From the NCBI GenBank assembly GCA_003142355.1, contig PLMF01000180.1:37873-46635 (forward strand): a stretch of DNA of 8,763 bases, read 5' to 3'. The notes under the pieces are model-generated. The model made no database searches. It was given only the letters and a program-made list of their open reading frames with translations, and was not told where the DNA came from. The translations under genes and the position numbers were made by a program. Shown one piece after another: positions 4,041-8,763 of this stretch. Numbering within the stretch: the stretch's first letter is position 1; each line of letters opens with the position of its first letter. Source of the DNA: Bryobacterales bacterium. GTDB taxonomy: Bacteria; Acidobacteriota; Terriglobia; Bryobacterales; Bryobacteraceae.

Positions 4041-6137
4041 ATGATGGCCGCCACCGCTCCGCCCGTCTCCTTTGTCGCCGAGAAGGGATCACCGCACCCC
4101 CTCGGCGCCACCCCATCGCCGGACGGCGTCAATTTCTCGCTCTTTTCGGAGAATGCCACCGGTGTCGAACTGCTCCTCTTCTCCACCCATGACGCCCCGC
4201 AGCCGTTTCAGACGATCCCTCTGGACCCGTACGTCAACAAGACCTTTCACTTCTGGCATGTCTTCGTGCGCGGGCTTCAGGCGTGCGCCCACTACGCTTA
4301 CCGCGTGGGTGGCCCTTTCAACCCCAGCGCCGGCCACCGGTTCAACCGGAATAAGGTCCTCATCGACCCCTATGCGCGCGGCAACACCAACAGCCTCTGG
4401 AACCGCGTCGGCGCCTGCGGGCCGGATGACAACGTGGCTGCTTCCATGCGCTCGGTGGTCATCGACTCCTCCGTCTACGACTGGGAGGGCGACCGGCCTC
4501 TCAACCTTCCCACCGAGGACGCGATTGTCTATGAGATGCACGTCAGAGGATTCACGCAATCGCCGTCCTCCGCCGTCGAGCACCCCGGCACGTTCGCCGG
4601 AATCACGGAGAAGGTCCCCTACCTGAAAGACCTCGGCGTGACCGCCGTCGAGCTGCTGCCGGTCTTCGACTTCGATGAGACCGATGTCTTGCGCGTCGTC
4701 GATGGCCGTCCTCTGCCGAACTACTGGGGTTACAGCACCATGGGCTTTTTCGCGCCTCAGTCCGCCTATTGTGTCAGCCCCCAGGCGGGCAACCACTTAC
4801 ACGAATTCCGCGACATGGTGAAGGCGCTGCATCGCGCCGGCATCGAAGTGATTCTGGACGTCGTGTTCAATCACACCGATGAAGGTAATCAACTAGGTCC
4901 GGCTTTCTCGTTCAAGGGCATCGACAACCGCACTTACTACTTTCTGGTGCCCTGGGACTTGCAATATTACATGGATTTCTCCGGCTGCGGAAATACCTTC
5001 AACTGCAACCACCCCATAGCCCAGAAGCTCATCGTCGAATGTCTGCGTTACTGGGTGCGGGAAGCCCACGTCGATGGCTTCCGCTTCGATGAAGGCTCCA
5101 TCCTGGCGCGGGGCGAGGACGGGATGCCCAGCCCCCATCCGCCGGTGGTGTGGCAGATCGAGCTGGATGACGAACTGGCCGATGCCAAAGTGATCGCCGA
5201 GGCCTGGGACGCCGCCGGACTGTATCAGATCGGGCATTTTCCAGGGGATCGCTGGGCGGAGTGGAACGGCCGCTATCGCGACGATATCCGCCGCTTCGTC
5301 AAGGGCGATCCGGGATTGGTGGGCGCCGTGGCTTCCCGCCTGGCCGGCAGTTCCGATCTCTATCAGGACCAGGGACGGTTGCCGGTCAATAGCATCAACT
5401 TTGTAACCTGCCACGATGGCTTCACCCTCAACGACCTGGTCTCGTATAACGACAAGCACAACCAGGCCAACGGCGAAGGCAACCGCGACGGCATCGACGA
5501 TAACCTGAGCTGGAACTGCGGCGTCGAGGGTGAATCCGACGATCCGGCGGTCGAGGCGCTCCGCAACCGGCAGGTACGCAACTTTGCGGCCATCCTGCTG
5601 CTCTCGCGCGGCGTCCCCATGTTCGCCGCCGGCGACGAGGTGCGCCGCACCCAGCAGGGCAATAACAACGCCTACTGCCAGGATAACCAGACCAGTTGGT
5701 TCGATTGGACGCTGCTCGACCGCCACCGCGATTTGCTCCGCTTCTGGAAACGCATGATCGAGTTTCGCAAGAGCCATGCCGCGCTGCGCCTGGGGCGGTT
5801 CTTTACCGGCGCCGTGAACCGGCGCGGCCTCGCGGACGTGACCTGGCACGGGACCACGCTCGACACTCCGGGGTGGTCCGATCCGGAAGCCCGGGCGCTG
5901 GCCATGACGCTGGCGGGCTTCCTCGGCGACCCCGACCTCCACGTGATGCTGAACATGCATTGGGACAGCCTGGAATTCGATCTGCCCGCGGTGCCCGGCC
6001 GGCGCTGGTCGATAGCCGTGGACACGGCCCAGACGCCCCCCCATGACATCGCGGACCCCGGCGATGAGTCGCCCGTCACCGGCATCACATGCACCGTCGA
6101 AGCGCGATCCGTGGTAGTGTTGGTCAACCAGGTCTGA
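4041..6137 (+). CDS. glgX: Glycogen debranching enzyme GlgX / isoamylase (GH13_11), 698 aa
   Basis: The product hydrolyses alpha-1,6 branches in glycogen or limit dextrins, in the cytoplasm. An N-terminal CBM48-type beta-sandwich covers about residues 18-110 (PLGATPSPDGVNFSLFSENAT, YAYRVGGPFNPSAGHRFN, then VLIDPYAR). The GH13 barrel follows: VYEMHVRGFT at 163-172, region I DVVFNH at 273-278, region II GFRFDEGS with nucleophile Asp350, region III IAEAWD with acid/base Glu387, and region IV FVTCHDG with His458 and Asp459. All catalytic residues are present and the length is normal for the family. The region VYEMHVRGFT and the GlgX/isoamylase pattern EAWDAAGLYQIGHFPG argue against a trehalose-branch enzyme, though the gene is not clustered with treZ/treY or other glg genes here. 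ATG 4041 is followed directly by a second ATG at 4044; either could be used. The next gene starts 11 bases after the stop. Confidence 0.94.
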   Translation: MMAATAPPVSFVAEKGSPHPLGATPSPDGVNFSLFSENATGVELLLFSTHDAPQPFQTIPLDPYVNKTFHFWHVFVRGLQACAHYAYRVGGPFNPSAGHRFNRNKVLIDPYARGNTNSLWNRVGACGPDDNVAASMRSVVIDSSVYDWEGDRPLNLPTEDAIVYEMHVRGFTQSPSSAVEHPGTFAGITEKVPYLKDLGVTAVELLPVFDFDETDVLRVVDGRPLPNYWGYSTMGFFAPQSAYCVSPQAGNHLHEFRDMVKALHRAGIEVILDVVFNHTDEGNQLGPAFSFKGIDNRTYYFLVPWDLQYYMDFSGCGNTFNCNHPIAQKLIVECLRYWVREAHVDGFRFDEGSILARGEDGMPSPHPPVVWQIELDDELADAKVIAEAWDAAGLYQIGHFPGDRWAEWNGRYRDDIRRFVKGDPGLVGAVASRLAGSSDLYQDQGRLPVNSINFVTCHDGFTLNDLVSYNDKHNQANGEGNRDGIDDNLSWNCGVEGESDDPAVEALRNRQVRNFAAILLLSRGVPMFAAGDEVRRTQQGNNNAYCQDNQTSWFDWTLLDRHRDLLRFWKRMIEFRKSHAALRLGRFFTGAVNRRGLADVTWHGTTLDTPGWSDPEARALAMTLAGFLGDPDLHVMLNMHWDSLEFDLPAVPGRRWSIAVDTAQTPPHDIADPGDESPVTGITCTVEARSVVVLVNQV

Positions 6138-6148
6138 AACTCTCAATC

Positions 6149-7147
6149 ATGAAACCCGCCCTTCTCTTTCTGATCTCCGCGGTGGCTTACGCCGCGCCCT
6201 GTACCACCGCCGCGCCCAACTGTACCGAGTGGGTCGCTCTGGCCGGCGGGCCGTCGCGTTCGCTCATCTATCGCACTTACTCTCTGGACGTGAAGAACGA
6301 GCAGATCACCCGCGCGCTGATCGTAATCCACGGCCAGGGTCGCGACGCCGACAATTACTTCCGCACCTCGCTGGCCGCGGCCTTTCTCGCCGGGGCCCTC
6401 GAGGACACCGTGGTCGTCGCTCCGCGGTTCGCTTCCAATGACGGCCGGGGCTGCCGCGACACCCTCGCCCCGGACGAAGTCGGTTGGAGCTGTTCCGGAG
6501 ACAGTTGGCGCTCCGGTGGCGCGGCCGCCAACAACCCCAAACTGACGTCCTACGATTTCGCCGACGCCATCCTCGGCAAACTGGCCCGCAGAGAAATCTT
6601 CCCCAACCTGAAAGTCATCGTGGTGGCCGGCCACTCCGCCGGCGGCCAGTTCGTCACCCGCTACGAGATGGCCAACCAGGTCCACGATACCCTCGGGGTT
6701 CCCGTCACCTACGTGGTTTCCAACCCTTCGAGCTACGCCTATCTGGACCCGGCGCGCCCCACCTCCGCCGGGGTGGCTTCCGAGTTCCGCGACTTTTCCG
6801 ACTCCCGCAACTGCACCACGTATGATCGCTGGCCTTACGGGATACAGGGCCTCACCGGCTACGCCGCCCAACTCACCGGCGACCAATTGAAGAAGCAACT
6901 CGCCGCGCGCCCTGTCACTTACCTCCTCGGTGAAATCGACATCCTGCCGTTAGGCGGCTTCGATAGTTCCTGCCCCGCCATGGCCCAGGGCCCCACCCGT
7001 CTGGCGCGCGGTCAGGCGTTTGGCGCATATGTGAACCAGAAATACGGCGCCCACCACCACATCGTCGTGGTTCCACTCTGCGGCCACAACGCGCGCTGTA
7101 TGTTCACGGCCGAGCCGGCGCTGCCCATTCTATTCCCTAAATCGTAA
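6149..7147 (+). CDS. Secreted alpha/beta-hydrolase fold protein (esterase-like), 332 aa
   Basis: A signal peptide is clear (MKPALLFLISAVAYA, cut near residue 15-16), so the enzyme acts outside the cytoplasm. The fold signature is complete: oxyanion HGQG at 61-64, nucleophile GHSAGG with Ser163, probable acid Asp264 in LLGEIDIL, and His313 in LCGHNARC. Eight cysteines lie in the mature part (18, 25, 102, 115, 222, 275, 311, 317), fitting disulfides in an exported protein. The exact substrate (ester, polysaccharide acyl group or other) is not readable. The frame is open back to 6089 inside glgX, but ATG 6149 begins the signal peptide and is preferred. It lies 11 bases after glgX and has no good SD site, so translation is probably coupled to glgX or starts on readthrough mRNA. 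Pairing of a cytoplasmic debranching enzyme and exported hydrolase may be simple cotranscription without shared function. Confidence 0.85.
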   Translation: MKPALLFLISAVAYAAPCTTAAPNCTEWVALAGGPSRSLIYRTYSLDVKNEQITRALIVIHGQGRDADNYFRTSLAAAFLAGALEDTVVVAPRFASNDGRGCRDTLAPDEVGWSCSGDSWRSGGAAANNPKLTSYDFADAILGKLARREIFPNLKVIVVAGHSAGGQFVTRYEMANQVHDTLGVPVTYVVSNPSSYAYLDPARPTSAGVASEFRDFSDSRNCTTYDRWPYGIQGLTGYAAQLTGDQLKKQLAARPVTYLLGEIDILPLGGFDSSCPAMAQGPTRLARGQAFGAYVNQKYGAHHHIVVVPLCGHNARCMFTAEPALPILFPKS

Positions 7148-7165
7148 CTATTTCCGGGTCGGGAG

Positions 7166-7193
7166 TTGTTTTTCTCGCCAGAGAAGCTACAAT
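7166..7193 (+). promoter_or_regulatory. Sigma-70-type promoter for the beta-barrel gene
   Basis: TTGTTT (7166-7171) and TACAAT (7188-7193) are 16 bases apart; the -10 matches 5 of 6 consensus bases. Predicted transcription start is about 7200, giving a leader of some 34 bases that contains the strong SD site AAGGAGA (7222-7228), 5 bases before ATG 7234. This is the clearest conventional expression signal in the window. Confidence 0.6.
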
Positions 7194-7233
7194 AGCCCTT
7201 TGTCATCGGATCGGATAGCTTAAGGAGAAATCA

Positions 7234-7950
7234 ATGCAATGTGCATCCGCACTGCGAACGCTGCTGGTCGTAGTGCCCGTCGCCCTGCTCTTGGCTGCCT
7301 CGCCTGTCGCCGCCCAGCAGACCTACGTGAGCCAGTTTGATGCTTTCGCGGGATACGCCTTCCTCGACAGCCCCCACATCAGTCTCTTTGAAAACGGTTT
7401 TCAGGTGCAGCTCGGCTACAGGCCGAAACCCTGGTACTCACTGGGTTTCGATTACAGCCGTTCCACCGGTGATCTGGTGCTGACACCGGACCTGCTGCCC
7501 ACCGCCTTGCAGCAGCAACTGGGTGCGCAACTCGCTCAACTGGCAGCCGCCCACGTGATCCCAGCCTCGTACGCCTTGGCCGTGTCCACTCATTCGGTAT
7601 CGCAGACCTTCGCTCTTGGCCCGCAGCTTGCGTATCGCCACTTTTCGCACCTGACGCTGTTCCTCCGGCCATCGCTCGGGGCCATTCACGAAGAGGCCGT
7701 CCCGCACCCCGCTGACGCCATCGCCACCGCCATCGCGAAGGAACTGGCGCCCACCGGGAAGAAGACGGATTGGACTGGATTCTATGGATTCGGCGGCGGT
7801 TTCGACATCCTTCTCTCCAAGCACTTCGCCCTGCGCACGCAAGCCGACCTGGTGTACGATCACCTGTTCAACGACCTGTTGAAGGATGGCCGCTTCACCG
7901 TGCGCTTCTCGGTTGGCCCGACCTTCAACTTCGGCAAGAACATCAGGTGA
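7234..7950 (+). CDS. Outer-membrane beta-barrel protein (OmpA-like porin-domain type), 238 aa
   Basis: A signal peptide (residues 1-27, hydrophobic core LLVVVPVALLLAAS, cut at VAA-QQ) sends the protein through the Sec system. The mature part is built of alternating strands typical of an eight-strand barrel: FDAFAGYAFL, GFQVQLGYRPKPWYSLGFDYSRS, SQTFALGPQLAYRHFSHLTLFLRPSLGAIHE, WTGFYGFGGGFDILLSKHFALRTQADLVYD, and the last strand RFTVRFSVGPTFNF. It ends in GKNIR after the final strand, not directly in an aromatic residue. No C-terminal OmpA peptidoglycan-binding domain is present. The central stretch LPTALQQQLGAQLAQLAAAHV (about 87-107) looks like an extracellular loop with helix character. Promoter and SD site are its own. 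Role (adhesion, structure or small-molecule passage) cannot be told from sequence. Confidence 0.75.
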   Translation: MQCASALRTLLVVVPVALLLAASPVAAQQTYVSQFDAFAGYAFLDSPHISLFENGFQVQLGYRPKPWYSLGFDYSRSTGDLVLTPDLLPTALQQQLGAQLAQLAAAHVIPASYALAVSTHSVSQTFALGPQLAYRHFSHLTLFLRPSLGAIHEEAVPHPADAIATAIAKELAPTGKKTDWTGFYGFGGGFDILLSKHFALRTQADLVYDHLFNDLLKDGRFTVRFSVGPTFNFGKNIR

Positions 7951-7960
7951 AGCCCGGCGT

Positions 7961-7974
7961 TTGGTTCGTTCCTC
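7961..7974. repeat. Dispersed short repeat, copy 3 (TTGGTTCGTTCCTC)
   Basis: Related to the 15-mers at 3576 and 3661, with one base missing and two or three substitutions. It starts 10 bases after the stop of the beta-barrel gene and directly precedes the paired palindromes, suggesting that the intergenic region is a landing site for repeats. Confidence 0.35.
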
Positions 7975-7981
7975 ATCGCTC

Positions 7982-8040
7982 GGGCCGGGCATGCCCGGCC
8001 CCTACACAGCGCCTTTGTAGGGGCGAGGCATGCCTCGCCC
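7982..8040. repeat. Pair of inverted palindromes (REPIN-like element)
   Basis: Bases 7982-8001 and 8021-8040 are each perfect 20-base palindromes sharing the core GGCATGCC and outer GGGC/GCCC. Each unit continues inward with CCTACA (left unit plus strand, right unit minus strand), so the two 25-base units are inverted copies identical at 21 of 25 positions. The four differences are paired changes that preserve each palindrome. In addition CCCCTACA (7999-8006) pairs with TGTAGGGG (8016-8023), giving a larger alternative fold. This is the organisation of REPINs, which depend on RAYT transposases elsewhere in a genome. It may also terminate or stabilise the upstream transcript. Confidence 0.75.
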
Positions 8041-8090
8041 TCGCGCCACATGCTTCCCAGAGGCGGGGGAAGAAGACAGGGGATGAACGT

Positions 8091-8221
8091 ATGACTACCA
8101 GGCACCGGGCACCTCTCCATCCGGGGAGGTGCTGCTCAAAGAAGTGGCGCTGGGAATCGGCGCTACCCGGCTGAACGAGGTGGTGCGCGGCCGGCGGGGC
8201 ATCACGGCTGACACCGCCTGA
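8091..8221 (+). pseudogene. Frameshifted and internally deleted remnant of a HigA-type antitoxin
   Basis: ATG 8091 begins MTTRHRAPLHPG, a HigA-like N-terminus. The frame is then lost in a G run at 8123-8126. Shifting by one base at 8126 restores GEVLLKEVALGIGATRLNEVVRGRRGITADTA, which matches the 'HPGE...LGV-x-x-x-R-x-x-E-I-V-R-GRRGITADTA' core of another antitoxin subgroup, one clearly different from the intact higA at 2474. Between 'EVL' and 'LGIGATRLNE' about 18-20 residues of the usual N-terminal helices are missing. A TGA at 8219 then ends it, exactly where one C lost from a GCCCTG would truncate 'ADTAL'. No toxin gene remnant is recognisable before or after it. The identification rests on the long diagnostic GRRGITADTA motif and is good; the number of inactivating events is inferred. 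Confidence 0.75.
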
Positions 8222-8231
8222 AGATTCCCCC

Positions 8232-8684
8232 TCAGTCCTCCGCCACCGAGCGTTGCGCCAGCTCTCCGAACAGAGGCAGCGGGTAGGCCTCCTCGTGGGC
8301 GGCTTTCACCATCATGAAGATGGACATGCCCAGCAATAACGCCTCGACGATCCGGTGGATATGGAGGTCGGGCGCCATCAGGAACATGGGCCGCAATACC
8401 CAATCCTCGAGCAGCCAGGCCACGAAAAGGTACAGGCCCTGGAAGGCGTGGAACCGGACCGTGCGGTTTCGCCGGAACTTCTCCGATGCCAGGACGATGA
8501 TGGATGCGATCCAGCCAATCCCCGGGATATAGCAGAGGATCGACGCGGTTCGCGGCGGCATGCCCGCCAGCGGGTCGGCGCCGGATGGGGACGCCGCCGG
8601 CCCCACCGGCTGGCCTGCGCCGCACTGGCGGCAATAGGCCTCGATTGCGCCCACCTGGTTCCCGCATTGGCTGCAAAATGGCAT
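8232..8684 (-). CDS. Zinc-ribbon membrane protein, DUF4870-like, 150 aa
   Basis: Two CxxC pairs (Cys4/Cys7 and Cys18/Cys21) at the N-terminus form a short zinc ribbon, followed by a Gly/Pro/Ala linker (25-44). Hydrophobic segments then occur at about 47-66 (ASILCYIPGIGWIASIIVL), 80-96 (AFQGLYLFVAWLLEDWV) and 113-128 (VEALLLGMSIFMMVKA). RTVRFHAFQGLYLF between the first two is characteristic of DUF4870-type small membrane proteins. It should sit in the inner membrane with the ribbon in the cytoplasm. The function of the family is unknown; zinc binding is inferred from cysteine spacing. ATG at 8684 is chosen because it precedes the first cysteine pair; an earlier in-frame start is not supported by family pattern. 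There is no strong SD site. The tail LFGELAQRSVAED is hydrophilic. It converges with the antitoxin remnant, the stops being 10 bases apart. Confidence 0.8.
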   Translation of the reverse strand: MPFCSQCGNQVGAIEAYCRQCGAGQPVGPAASPSGADPLAGMPPRTASILCYIPGIGWIASIIVLASEKFRRNRTVRFHAFQGLYLFVAWLLEDWVLRPMFLMAPDLHIHRIVEALLLGMSIFMMVKAAHEEAYPLPLFGELAQRSVAED

Positions 8685-8745
8685 CCGCTATCTGATACGT
8701 TATGCCAACGCGACTTGTTCCGGCAAGCCGTGCGGGCGCGGACCG

Positions 8746-8754
8746 TGCTAACAT
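8746..8754 (+). promoter_or_regulatory. Candidate extended -10 box before the last start codon
   Basis: TG, C, TAACAT (TG at 8746-8747, hexamer 8749-8754) ends 6 bases before ATG 8761, at the same distance as boxes before 3001 and 4041. No -35 box at a normal distance is seen. Confidence 0.35.
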
Positions 8755-8760
8755 TTCGCC

Positions 8761-8763
8761 ATG
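8761..8763 (+). CDS. Possible start codon of a gene continuing beyond the window
   Basis: Only an ATG is visible, divergent from the zinc-ribbon gene with 76 bases between them and with a -10-like box 6 bases upstream. No protein can be read. The call rests on position and the box alone. Confidence 0.35.

Noticed and set aside
4893..6146. Long (417-residue) minus-strand open frame opposite glgX
   Set aside because: It is the antisense shadow of a high-GC coding gene; the plus strand carries all GH13 motifs, the minus frame has none.
6143..6898. 251-residue minus-strand frame opposite the secreted hydrolase
   Set aside because: The Gly/Val-rich composition is typical of antisense reading in GC-rich genes, and the plus strand encodes a complete hydrolase with signal peptide.
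7770..8174. 134-residue plus-strand frame running from the beta-barrel gene into the antitoxin remnant
   Set aside because: It is out of frame with the barrel gene and merely happens to include the first frame of the decayed antitoxin (MTTRHRAPLHPG); the fused product would have no sense.

Overview
The window looks like a piece of a GC-rich Acidobacteriota chromosome, most like the Bryobacteraceae / Candidatus Solibacter group. This is inferred from gene content (prokaryotic S10 serine carboxypeptidase, GlgX, secreted alpha/beta hydrolase, small beta-barrel protein, many toxin-antitoxin genes) and from palindromic and dispersed repeats between genes. No rRNA, tRNA or CRISPR array was seen, and there is no diagnostic marker gene, so the assignment is moderate.

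Layout. Bases 1-942 are the C-terminal part of an S10 carboxypeptidase whose whole catalytic triad is visible. A REP-like palindrome follows its stop. Bases 1274-1960 encode an AT-richer orphan protein with a PD-(D/E)XK nuclease signature. Then come two complete type II toxin-antitoxin (TA) modules in tandem: a toxin-first higBA pair (2185-2761), bracketed by diverged direct repeats and with a promoter/operator arrangement upstream, and an antitoxin-first RelE/ParE-type pair (3001-3446) whose genes overlap by ATGA. Bases 3447-4040 hold no convincing gene but carry dispersed-repeat copies and a strong hairpin.

From 4041 the window is ordinary chromosomal sequence: a glycogen debranching enzyme (glgX) followed 11 bases later by a secreted serine hydrolase, then a small outer-membrane beta-barrel protein with its own promoter and a good Shine-Dalgarno (SD) site. 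Bases 7951-8231 are again repeat-rich: a paired inverted palindrome element resembling a REPIN, then a frameshifted remnant of a HigA-type antitoxin. On the minus strand, 8232-8684 encodes a zinc-ribbon membrane protein. A plus-strand start codon with a -10-like box closes the window.

The accessory part (about 950-4040, plus 7951-8231) reads as a region that gains and loses small selfish or defence-like modules between housekeeping genes. The items most worth following are the orphan nuclease-like gene, the repeat-bracketed higBA cassette with its operator, the covarying palindrome pair, the antitoxin remnant and a recurring -10-box-next-to-start pattern that suggests leaderless transcripts. 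None of this amounts to a demonstrated new system.
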